This document shows positions 7,171 through 13,790 of a stretch of 13,790 nucleotides of DNA, piece by piece. The position numbers were made by a program, and so were the translations under genes. The notes under the pieces were generated by a model that was not told where the DNA came from, made no database searches, and saw nothing but the letters and a program-made list of their open reading frames with translations. The DNA comes from JASEHD01 sp964471945 (GTDB lineage Bacteria; Bacteroidota; Ignavibacteria; UBA10030; SZUA-254): positions 1 to 13,790 of the forward strand of contig CAYYIJ010000065.1 of assembly GCA_964471945.1 (NCBI GenBank). Reading direction: 5' to 3'. Position 1 is the stretch's first letter. Each line of letters begins with the position of its first letter.

Positions 7171-8115
7171 TCACTGAAGTTTGTTATCTATATGCGAATT
7201 CGAGATGAACGCTGTATATTTTCTCTCACCTGCCTCGATGCGAATAGGTAAATAATTTTGCTTAGGCGGCAACGGGCATGTAGCAAATTCGGTGAAGGCA
7301 CATGGTGGATTGTACGCTCGATTAAAATCCAGAATTATTATATTATTAGAATCTGGTAAAGGCGCCAGAAGAAAACGCCCCATACCATAGGTTTCTTCCC
7401 CAGCGGTCTCGTCGTGAAAAATGATGAATAACTCTTTTCCATCCCTCAGTGCATCAATTCGATATGTATTTCCATCTTTTGTAAAAACAATTGCACCCGG
7501 GCAAGTGTCATTATTAACTTGATTAAGTACATTTATAATCGGAATGATCTTAGGTGGATCATACGGCTCAAATGTTGCCTCAAGCCGCCACTGTGGATCA
7601 ATCGTAAAATAATCTAATCCTCTAAAATTTATACGTGCTGGATTTTCTTTATCACGTACCCGTACTCCAAGTTTCTCACCACGTTTAATTATGTTGAAAA
7701 TTAATGAGCCATGTTTCATTATTGTTGGAGATGCTTTCCCCATTTCATCGGATTGAATTTTCATCTCTGAGACTGCAGAGTCGTTACAATAAACAGTTAC
7801 ATTTTTTGCACACTTCAAGCGAAGCTCGTTGTTTTTTAAAAATATCGAGCCAGCGTATGCTGGTGATTTTCCGGGCGGGAAAATTATTGTGCCCGAAGAG
7901 TCAGTTCCAAATTTATTCTCGCCTTCCTTCAGCCAGAACAAACCACAAAGAGTAAGCCACCCGTTCTCTTTTTGTAAACTCTCAGCACGTTTTCTTTGCC
8001 ACTGCTCATGATCATTTTTATAAGCGATGATGTCGATATCAATCTTTTCCCGGCAACTGTTAAAAAGATTAATTGACAAGATTATAAAAATAATCCATTT
8101 AGTTTTCACATACAT
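7171..8115 (-). CDS. DUF1684 domain lipoprotein
   Basis: A DUF1684 family protein of unknown function. I chose the ATG at 8115 (314 residues). It gives a compact signal peptide, MYVKTKWIIFIILSINLFNSC, with a relaxed lipobox ending at C21. An ATG further upstream at 8196 is open but would overlap the preceding FKBP gene by 35 bp and bury the signal sequence. Family landmarks are NGWLTLCGLFWLKEGENKFG (about 51-70), YGMGRFLLAP (243-252), LDFNRAYNPPCAFT (262-275) and CPLPP (280-284). The C-terminal half with its invariant Asn, Pro and Cys residues is well preserved. It is probably anchored in the envelope. It lies 46 bp downstream of the FKBP lipoprotein gene on the same strand, so co-transcription is likely. 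No Shine-Dalgarno is visible. No substrate can be inferred. Confidence 0.88.
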   Translation of the reverse strand: MYVKTKWIIFIILSINLFNSCREKIDIDIIAYKNDHEQWQRKRAESLQKENGWLTLCGLFWLKEGENKFGTDSSGTIIFPPGKSPAYAGSIFLKNNELRLKCAKNVTVYCNDSAVSEMKIQSDEMGKASPTIMKHGSLIFNIIKRGEKLGVRVRDKENPARINFRGLDYFTIDPQWRLEATFEPYDPPKIIPIINVLNQVNNDTCPGAIVFTKDGNTYRIDALRDGKELFIIFHDETAGEETYGMGRFLLAPLPDSNNIIILDFNRAYNPPCAFTEFATCPLPPKQNYLPIRIEAGERKYTAFISNSHIDNKLQ

Positions 8116-8161
8116 AGATGGTGGCTCGATAGAATTTAATTGAGGTTTTAAAACATCTTGT

Positions 8162-8854
8162 TTATTTTTTACCGATTGAAAGTAGTTCAACTTCAAAAAT
8201 CAATGTTGCATTTGGTGTAATTGTTGAACCTGCACCACGTTCGCCATATGCAAGTTCTGATGGAATAAAAAATTGATATTTTGAACCAACGGGCATTAGC
8301 TGCAATCCTTCAGTCCAACCTCTAATGACTCCATTAAGCGGAAATGTAGCTGGTTGTCCACGTTTAATTGAGCTATCGAATTCTGTACCATCAATCAATG
8401 TTCCACGATAATGAACGCTAACCGTATCTGTAGCTTTTGGTTTGGGACCTTTACCCATAGTTATCACTTTGTATTGTAAGCCATTGGGTAATGTAACAAC
8501 ACCCACTTTCTTTTTATTTTCAGTCAAAAATGCTTCCCCCTCTTTTATATTTTTTTCGCCTTGTTCTCTCATTTTTTCCTCTTGTTTTGCTGTCATTTGT
8601 TGTTGAAAATTCATCATGACAATCTGGGCTTGTTCATCTGTCATGAGTGTTTGATTACTGTCCAAAATATCTTTTATCCCTTTTGCTAAAATCGTTGGAT
8701 CAACTTCTACCATCTGGGCTTTCAAATTCTGACCGATATTCATACCAATGCTATAACTCACACTGTCCATCTGTGCTTTTAACTGAACTTTATCTTGTGT
8801 ATTACTTTGACAGGCAAAAAATATCAAACTTGCTAAAAATATTAAATTTTTCAT
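8162..8854 (-). CDS. FKBP-type peptidyl-prolyl cis-trans isomerase, lipoprotein
   Basis: A prolyl isomerase/chaperone of the FkpA/Mip type, expected to act on proteins in the periplasm. The ATG at 8854 gives 230 residues. A TTG one codon upstream is also open, but the Shine-Dalgarno spacing (AAAGGA at 8861-8866, 6 nt from the ATG) favours the ATG. Residue numbers here count from the ATG. The signal peptide ends in a lipobox IFFAC (C15). The N-terminal dimerisation domain (about 30-116) includes SYSIGMNIGQNLK and a long charged helix. The C-terminal FKBP domain (about 122-228) has VSVHYRGTLIDGTEFDSS, the core GVIRGWTEGLQLMPVGSKYQ split over 176-195, and PSELAYGERG. Its promoter must lie in the 138-bp divergent gap 8855-8992. 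DUF1684 follows it. Confidence 0.95.
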   Translation of the reverse strand: MKNLIFLASLIFFACQSNTQDKVQLKAQMDSVSYSIGMNIGQNLKAQMVEVDPTILAKGIKDILDSNQTLMTDEQAQIVMMNFQQQMTAKQEEKMREQGEKNIKEGEAFLTENKKKVGVVTLPNGLQYKVITMGKGPKPKATDTVSVHYRGTLIDGTEFDSSIKRGQPATFPLNGVIRGWTEGLQLMPVGSKYQFFIPSELAYGERGAGSTITPNATLIFEVELLSIGKK

Positions 8855-8860
8855 CAACTA

Positions 8861-8866
8861 TCCTTT
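8861..8866 (-). promoter_or_regulatory. Shine-Dalgarno site deciding the FKBP start
   Basis: AAAGGA on the minus strand, 6 nt from the ATG at 8854 but only 3 nt from the alternative TTG at 8857. The spacing supports the ATG. Confidence 0.6.
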
Positions 8867-8954
8867 CTTGATTGGGATTAAAAATTGGTTGGATATTTAG
8901 GTTCCAATACCATTGAAGATAAAAATACGATTTTCTTTACAGTGTTCCAAATTC

Positions 8955-8985
8955 TTGATTTTCAGTAAAATACTCCGCATATTAT
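8955..8985 (+). promoter_or_regulatory. Possible promoter of the three-gene secreted unit
   Basis: TTGATT (8955-8960) and TATTAT (8980-8985) resemble -35 and -10 boxes with a long 19-bp spacer. The -10-like box ends 7 nt before the ATG at 8993, so transcription from it would give an almost leaderless mRNA. The -10 match is good (5 of 6), the spacing poor. Confidence 0.25.
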
Positions 8986-8992
8986 ATATGGT

Positions 8993-9451
8993 ATGAAATA
9001 TATTCTTTTTTTGAATTTAATTTTTCTTTTCTTAAACAGTTATAGTTGTTGCACATCAGGTAAATCAAGAGGATGCAAGAAAACAGAAAATATTACACGT
9101 GGTTATGTACAAGAATCATCACCCAACGTGCATACAACTATCAAAGAAAATGCAGCATTAATAGATGCTACGATAGATTCGTTGAAAGTGATTGATGATT
9201 TTCAATATCATCTTTATATTGCAATAACAAAAGTTTCCTCAATCGGAGCAATGGATAATTTTGTAGAGGTGGGACAAAGAATAACAGTCCAACCAAACTA
9301 CGTTCTGGATGATGCAAAAAGAATTGATCCATCAAATGTGCGAAATATACGTTTACACAAGTTAAAGAAACTGAAAGCCAACGATGAATTTAGTGGAAAA
9401 ATTGTATTGGATGGATCAGGGAAATGGTTTTTAGTTGATATGATCGAATGA
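8993..9451 (+). CDS. Small lipoprotein of unknown function
   Basis: A 152-residue protein that I do not recognise. The N-terminus MKYILFLNLIFLFLNSYSCC is a short hydrophobic signal ending in a lipobox-like SYSC (C19), followed by C20 and C28 in a basic, Gly/Ser-rich stretch. From about residue 50 the sequence alternates hydrophobic and polar residues (YHLYIAITKV, VEVGQRITVQP, LKANDEFSGKIVLDG, KWFLVDMIE). That fits a small beta barrel, possibly OB-like; this is inference from pattern only. No Shine-Dalgarno precedes the ATG. The stop overlaps the next start (ATGA, 9448-9451), so translation is probably coupled to the large propeller protein. It may be an accessory or anchoring subunit for it. 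Confidence 0.8.
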   Translation: MKYILFLNLIFLFLNSYSCCTSGKSRGCKKTENITRGYVQESSPNVHTTIKENAALIDATIDSLKVIDDFQYHLYIAITKVSSIGAMDNFVEVGQRITVQPNYVLDDAKRIDPSNVRNIRLHKLKKLKANDEFSGKIVLDGSGKWFLVDMIE

Positions 9452-12400
9452 AGAAAAATTTAATAGATATAACTATGAAGTCGATATTTTTGAAATTAGT
9501 AATCATAACAATCGTTTTTACCTTAACACTATTGCTATTTAAAAATAGAAATGTAAAAAATTCTAAACAAAGCCATGCAACTACATGTCAATCATCGTCA
9601 TGCCATGATAGACGGGTAGGTACCAAAGCGACCGGAGCAATGGCTGCCATGCAATGGTATAACTATCAGCGAGCTTACCCTACCGATTTCATTCCCTATG
9701 ATTGGCGTGACAAAGCTATTGAACATACAAACAAACACAATCTCTCAAAATCTATTTCAATCTCTTCGGTTGCTTGGACATCAGTGGGACCAAACAATAT
9801 TGCAGGGCGTGTGCGATCGATAGCAGTTCATCCAACAAATCCCAACATCATCTATGCTGGTTCGGTAAGTGGTGGAATCTGGAAAAGTTTTAATTCTGGC
9901 GGTACATGGATACCATTGACCGATATTGCTCCGAGTTCAGTTATTGGATGCATTGCAATTCACCCTTCAAATCCTAATATCATCTATGCAGGTACAGGTG
10001 AGGGATATTTTAATGTTGATGCACTTCGGGGAATCGGGATACTCAAATCAACTGACGCCGGTAATTCATGGACAATCCTAAAAAAATTCGAGAAAGCAAG
10101 CAGTCCTTACTATTATCATTTCATAAATAAAATAATTATTCAGCCTAATGATCCGAACATCATGTATGCAGCTTTGTCAGCTTCGGATGCAGGTGTTTGG
10201 AAATCGACTGACGCCGGTGAAACCTGGACAAAGGGCTTCTCACCATCATCATCATCTAGGTTCTGTGTTGATCTTGTTATGGATCCCGTAAACCCGAATG
10301 TTCTCTATGCAGCTTTCGGTTTGTTTTCCTCAACTGATGGTATTTATAAAACATCGAATGGAGGAATTTCATGGACAAAACTTACCAATGGCTTCCCATT
10401 AGCGACAACAAAATATAGAAGGATAAGTTTAGCAATCGCGCCGAGCAACAGCAATATTCTTTATGCATGTTTAGCTGATTCAAATTCATATACACACAGT
10501 ATCCAGAAATCGACCAATGGTGGTGAGAACTGGTTTACTGTTGGAACACCATTCGATAATACGCAAGCCGTCAACGGTACGCATCTGGGTGGACAAGGTT
10601 GGTACAACAATGTTATTATAGTCCATCCATCGAATCCAAACATCGTTTATACAGGAGGAATCAACCTCTTTAAATCTATCAACGGCGGTATCAACTGGTC
10701 TCGTATTAGTGATGGATATGGATCGCCCTATGTCCATGTCGATCAACATGCTATAACATTCGATCCATCCAATCCTGAAATTATTTATTTCGGAGGAGAT
10801 GGAGGAATTTTTAAATCAACGAATGGGGGAAGTTCATTTATTGATGTCAATACAGATTTTAGAACAGTACAATTCTATAGCGGGGCAGTCCATCCAACTC
10901 AGAATATTTATTACGGAGGCACACAAGATAATGGAACCATGAAAACTACTTCTCTTCCAGCATGGTCAGTAATCTTAGGGGGAGATGGGGGAGCCACATG
11001 GGTTGATTATGTTACTCCATCAACTGTTTACACGGAATACATAAATCTCTGCATTCAAAAATCTGTTGATCAAGGCAACAACTGGTCACGTATTATGAAT
11101 GGAATACCGACAAAAGGTAACAATCAATTTGACGGCACAAGCGACCGGTGTGCCTTTATTGCTCCATTTGTTATGGATCCATCAAATCCACAAATTCTTG
11201 TCGCAGGAACTTATCGAATCTATCGCACCACAAACGGTGGTACATTATGGACATCAATCAGTACTGACCTCACGGGTGATGGATCAGGTTCGATAGGAGC
11301 TCATATTTCAGCAATTGCTATCGCTAAAAATACATCACAAACTATCTATGTTGGTACAAGCGGGAGCTCAACTACTCGCTCACGCTTGTGGGTTACAACA
11401 AATGGTGGTGCCCTATGGGTGCCTATCACAAAAGATACATTAACATTACCAGATCGATATGTTAAAGCAATCGCAATCGATCCGGGAAATAGAGATCGTG
11501 CGGTAGTTGGATATTCGGGTTATAATTTTAACACTCCAACAACGCCCGGACATATTTTTCTCACATCGAATCGCGGCACGGCATGGAAAGATATCAGCGG
11601 CGATTTACCAGATATACCTGTCAATTCTATCATTATCAACCAAACAAATGTGAACCATTTAGTAATTGGAACCGACATTGGTGTTTTTGAATCAAATAAT
11701 GGGGGAAGGAATTGGATACAACAAAATACTGGAATGGCGAATGTTTCGATTGCCGACCTTGATTTAAATGACTATGGCTATCTGTTCGCTGCTACTCATG
11801 GGCGTGGTATGTTCAAAAGCTCAAGACCATTAGCCGCATCGAATGGGTTATCAATTGTTATTCATCAAAATCAAATTATGACACAGTATGCAGATCTTTT
11901 TGTAACAGTCCTTGAATCACTCTCGACGAGACCATTGCTGCAAGTTACCATCAATGGAACTACACCGGATTCGATACCATTAGATTCTATCTCTTGGAGA
12001 ATTTTTAAAGGCAGCTACGAATTTACTTCAGATGGCAAGTATCTGCTCAATGTTTCAGCGTATGATTCTATGGGACAACCTATAAATTCAGCTCGAAACT
12101 TTAATGTTCAATTAGCAAAGGCCAAGATGGCAACCACTATCAGTAGTCCAGACCAAATTGCAGTTCTTTCTATACCATCGCAAGCATTGCATGAGAATAC
12201 ATACTTCACCATTTCTTCCGAAAATTTTTCAGGTGAAGAATTCCCAAACATAATTAAGGCATATCAATTCGGTCCCTCACGTGAGTTTCCTACTCCTTTA
12301 ACTGTTTCATTTTCATACAGAGATGATAAATTGAATAAAATTGACGAGCGGACAATCGCAATTTTCCAAAAAACTGAAACCGGATGGATAGAGATAGGAT

Positions 12401-12792
12401 CTCAAATCGATATTCGAAGAAGTTTTATCCAAGCAAAAGTATTTAAGCTTGGAACATTTGCACTCGGTTATAGTCAATCGGCTCCTAATAATAGTATTCC
12501 AACATTTACTTTAGAACAGAATTATCCCAACCCATTCAATTTAAGTACAACTATCCGTTTTGTACTGCCTGAAGCGGGATTGACTACGCTCAAAATATTC
12601 GACATTTTGGGTAAGGAAGTTAAAACTTTGGTAAATGAAGAAAGAGACTTCGGCGAATACAGCGTAATGTGGGATGGAAAAAATTATTCTGCGGAAGCTG
12701 TAGCAAGTGGAATATATTTTTATCGAATTACAGTTCATGTGAATAATTATACAAAATATCACGCTACATCTAAAATGATTTTAATTAAATAA
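9448..12792 (+). CDS. Secreted Asp-box (VPS10/BNR-like) beta-propeller protein with T9SS type A sorting domain
   Basis: An 1114-residue surface or secreted protein. The N-terminus is hydrophobic (about 10-31) and acts as signal or anchor. M10 (9475) is an alternative start that would shorten the polar leader. A propeller region (about 107-792) carries twelve Asp-box-like motifs of form S-T-N-G-G-x-x-W, at about 147, 201, 253, 302, 355, 410, 457, 539, 594, 650, 706 and 749, each after an N-P-N-I-I-Y-A-G type strand. This fits two seven-bladed propellers as in sortilin/GH74-like folds. AATHGRGMFKS (781-791) closes it. An Ig-like segment (about 800-890) follows, then a ZU5-like segment (about 900-1008). 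The C-terminal domain (1018-1114) has NYPNPFN (1025-1031), WDGKN and ASGIYFYRI, the type A signal for T9SS. No catalytic residues for a glycosidase can be assigned, so binding or scaffold roles are as likely as enzymatic ones. Confidence 0.9.
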   Translation: MKKNLIDITMKSIFLKLVIITIVFTLTLLLFKNRNVKNSKQSHATTCQSSSCHDRRVGTKATGAMAAMQWYNYQRAYPTDFIPYDWRDKAIEHTNKHNLSKSISISSVAWTSVGPNNIAGRVRSIAVHPTNPNIIYAGSVSGGIWKSFNSGGTWIPLTDIAPSSVIGCIAIHPSNPNIIYAGTGEGYFNVDALRGIGILKSTDAGNSWTILKKFEKASSPYYYHFINKIIIQPNDPNIMYAALSASDAGVWKSTDAGETWTKGFSPSSSSRFCVDLVMDPVNPNVLYAAFGLFSSTDGIYKTSNGGISWTKLTNGFPLATTKYRRISLAIAPSNSNILYACLADSNSYTHSIQKSTNGGENWFTVGTPFDNTQAVNGTHLGGQGWYNNVIIVHPSNPNIVYTGGINLFKSINGGINWSRISDGYGSPYVHVDQHAITFDPSNPEIIYFGGDGGIFKSTNGGSSFIDVNTDFRTVQFYSGAVHPTQNIYYGGTQDNGTMKTTSLPAWSVILGGDGGATWVDYVTPSTVYTEYINLCIQKSVDQGNNWSRIMNGIPTKGNNQFDGTSDRCAFIAPFVMDPSNPQILVAGTYRIYRTTNGGTLWTSISTDLTGDGSGSIGAHISAIAIAKNTSQTIYVGTSGSSTTRSRLWVTTNGGALWVPITKDTLTLPDRYVKAIAIDPGNRDRAVVGYSGYNFNTPTTPGHIFLTSNRGTAWKDISGDLPDIPVNSIIINQTNVNHLVIGTDIGVFESNNGGRNWIQQNTGMANVSIADLDLNDYGYLFAATHGRGMFKSSRPLAASNGLSIVIHQNQIMTQYADLFVTVLESLSTRPLLQVTINGTTPDSIPLDSISWRIFKGSYEFTSDGKYLLNVSAYDSMGQPINSARNFNVQLAKAKMATTISSPDQIAVLSIPSQALHENTYFTISSENFSGEEFPNIIKAYQFGPSREFPTPLTVSFSYRDDKLNKIDERTIAIFQKTETGWIEIGSQIDIRRSFIQAKVFKLGTFALGYSQSAPNNSIPTFTLEQNYPNPFNLSTTIRFVLPEAGLTTLKIFDILGKEVKTLVNEERDFGEYSVMWDGKNYSAEAVASGIYFYRITVHVNNYTKYHATSKMILIK

Positions 12793-12800
12793 GGATTAGA

Positions 12801-13388
12801 ATGTATTTGAAAATTTCATTTGTTGTAATCTTTGCTTTGTTATTTATTACATGTGATAAAAATACAGAACCTAAAGAAAAAACAGCGGCTCAACTACTAG
12901 CTGAGGGATGGCAAGCATATCAAGGGAAAAATTATCAACTTGCACAAACACGTTTTAGTGAAGCGTTGACAAAAGATGCTAATCTGGTTGACGCTATTAA
13001 TGGTTTGGGATGGACAAATGCAAAACTAAATAAAATTGATACGGCAATAAGCTTTTTTGATTCTGGGTTAGACATTGATCCCTCGAACTTGGAACTGATG
13101 GCGGGATTAGCATTCGTTTATAATGCAAAAAAAAAATATCAATCCTCTAACGAACTTGCGAACTCAATTCTTCAGGTTAATCAAAATTGGTCATTCAGTA
13201 AAGACCCTTCAGTTAATTATCAAGACATTCATTTACTTTTAGCACGGAATTATTTTGCTATAGCTGAGTATGTTTTAAGTTATGAGCATGTTAAAATTTT
13301 GAATCCACAATTCAACGAGGATGTTGAAACTGTTGCTGGACAAACGGCTCTTGCAAAAGAGATTGAGATTCTATCAGCAAGCATCTGA
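12801..13388 (+). CDS. TPR-repeat lipoprotein
   Basis: A 195-residue envelope lipoprotein. The signal peptide MYLKISFVVIFALLFITC ends at lipid-attachment C18. Tetratricopeptide repeats begin near residue 29: AEGWQAYQGKNYQLAQTRFS, then INGLGWTNAKLNKIDTAISF, then MAGLAFVYNAKKKYQSSNEL, each followed by a second helix; a less regular helical pair follows to the end. TPRs bind other proteins, so it probably serves as an assembly or docking partner. It starts 8 nt after the propeller gene; its Shine-Dalgarno AAGGA (12791-12795) overlaps the propeller stop codon, so the two are one transcript. A run of ten A (13127-13136) encodes part of AKKK. The true partner is unknown; the neighbouring propeller is the natural candidate. 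Confidence 0.9.
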   Translation: MYLKISFVVIFALLFITCDKNTEPKEKTAAQLLAEGWQAYQGKNYQLAQTRFSEALTKDANLVDAINGLGWTNAKLNKIDTAISFFDSGLDIDPSNLELMAGLAFVYNAKKKYQSSNELANSILQVNQNWSFSKDPSVNYQDIHLLLARNYFAIAEYVLSYEHVKILNPQFNEDVETVAGQTALAKEIEILSASI

Positions 13389-13438
13389 GATTTTGATTAT
13401 CCCTTTCTCATTCATTTCATAACGACCAGTATTTTACT

Positions 13439-13790
13439 TTGGGAATTCATCGTAAACAAAAAAAGTTACAAAAACTCCATCGCTCATTTTATCTAAGACC
13501 GACTCTCACGGCTGCAAAAGATTTACTCGGGAAATATCTTGTTAAAAAATACGACAACAAGAAATTGATCGGGAAAATTGTTGAAGTTGAAGCATATCTG
13601 GGTGAAAATGACCCTGCAAGCCATGCATATCGCGGGAGAACAAAACGCAACGATGTGATGTTCTGGAAAGGTGGCCATCTTTACGTCTATTTTACATATG
13701 GAATGCACTTCTGCGCAAATATTGTAACTGAAGAAGAAGGAAAAGGTTGTGCAATTTTGCTGAGAGCAATCGAGCCGATAAAAGGAATCG
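13439..13790 (+). CDS. Alkyladenine (3-methyladenine) DNA glycosylase, 5' part, UUG start
   Basis: The first 117 residues of an AAG/MPG-type glycosylase, which excises alkylated purines such as 3-methyladenine in base excision repair; the gene runs off the window. Signature segments are AAKDLLGKYLV (25-35), IVEVEAYLGENDPASHAYRG (47-66), TKRNDVMFWKGG, LYVYFTYGMHFCANIV and ILLRAIEP. By alignment with human AAG, E51 is the catalytic Glu, and Y53 and H62 are the base-stacking and contact residues. The frame is open from 13397 but has no ATG before the conserved core. TTG at 13439 is the only usual start codon at a sensible distance, giving MGIHRKQKKL before the FYLRPTLTAAKDLLG block. No Shine-Dalgarno is visible. 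The 50-bp gap after the TPR gene leaves it open whether it shares that transcript. Confidence 0.9.
   Translation, partial: MGIHRKQKKLQKLHRSFYLRPTLTAAKDLLGKYLVKKYDNKKLIGKIVEVEAYLGENDPASHAYRGRTKRNDVMFWKGGHLYVYFTYGMHFCANIVTEEEGKGCAILLRAIEPIKGI

Noticed and set aside
8116..8196. Upstream ATG (8196) giving a 341-residue DUF1684 protein
   Set aside because: It overlaps the FKBP gene and places 27 polar residues before the lipoprotein signal; the ATG at 8115 fits better.
9586..9606. C-x4-C-H (C47, C52, H53) near the N-terminus of the propeller protein, resembling a variant heme c site
   Set aside because: A single non-standard motif with no other cytochrome features; a disulfide or chance is more likely.
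9870..11740. Recurring short DNA similarity (AAC/ACC-GGTGG-ATGG-type) along the propeller gene
   Set aside because: It reflects the repeated Asp-box protein motif, not a separate DNA repeat or CRISPR array.
13523..13708. Minus-strand open frame opposite the glycosylase start
   Set aside because: The plus-strand frame encodes the clear AAG-family motifs; the minus frame is its shadow.

Overview
The window looks like chromosomal DNA from an AT-rich bacterium of the Fibrobacteres-Chlorobi-Bacteroidetes (FCB) group, perhaps an Ignavibacteria/Chlorobi-like lineage. The main evidence is the large secreted protein ending in a type IX secretion (T9SS) type A sorting domain (NYPNPFN ... ASGIYFYRI ... 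KMILIK). Several short Cys-lipoproteins and the mixed use of Shine-Dalgarno sites (clear before some genes, absent before others) fit this. The phylum assignment is inference; no 16S gene is present.

Layout. (1) 80-621: RNase P RNA (rnpB), about 540 nt and unusually long, with a palindromic repeat-like insert at the P12 position and a second extra helix before P13. (2) 654-4402: a plus-strand DNA recombination/repair cluster, recJ - yebC - ruvC - ruvA. The last two overlap by 4 bp; ruvB does not follow. (3) 4440-6857: a convergent minus-strand gene for a soluble PAS-GAF hybrid histidine kinase with two receiver domains. (4) 6858-7170: a 313-bp AT-rich gap with nested inverted repeats near the kinase start and a cluster of TTATC/GATAA sites that includes an exact TTATCCACA DnaA-box sequence. 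(5) 7171-8854: a minus-strand pair, an FKBP-type prolyl isomerase lipoprotein followed by a DUF1684 lipoprotein. (6) 8993-13388: a divergent plus-strand three-gene unit: a small lipoprotein, an 1114-residue Asp-box beta-propeller protein with a T9SS tail, and a TPR lipoprotein. The junctions are a 4-bp ATGA overlap and an 8-bp gap. (7) 13439 to the window end: the first part of an alkyladenine (3-methyladenine) DNA glycosylase gene, apparently with a UUG start.

How the genes work together. RecJ, RuvA and RuvC act in recombinational repair and the glycosylase in base excision repair. YebC is a conserved passenger of ruv operons. The three-gene unit probably makes one cell-surface or secreted product, the propeller, plus two envelope-anchored partners of unknown role. 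The FKBP and DUF1684 proteins are probably envelope proteins; FKBP would act as a folding catalyst.

Most genes are ordinary members of known families. The points most worth a second look are the repeat-expanded RNase P RNA, the site-rich 6858-7170 gap, and the secreted propeller unit with its two unassigned lipoproteins. I found no CRISPR array, insertion sequence, phage gene or defence system.
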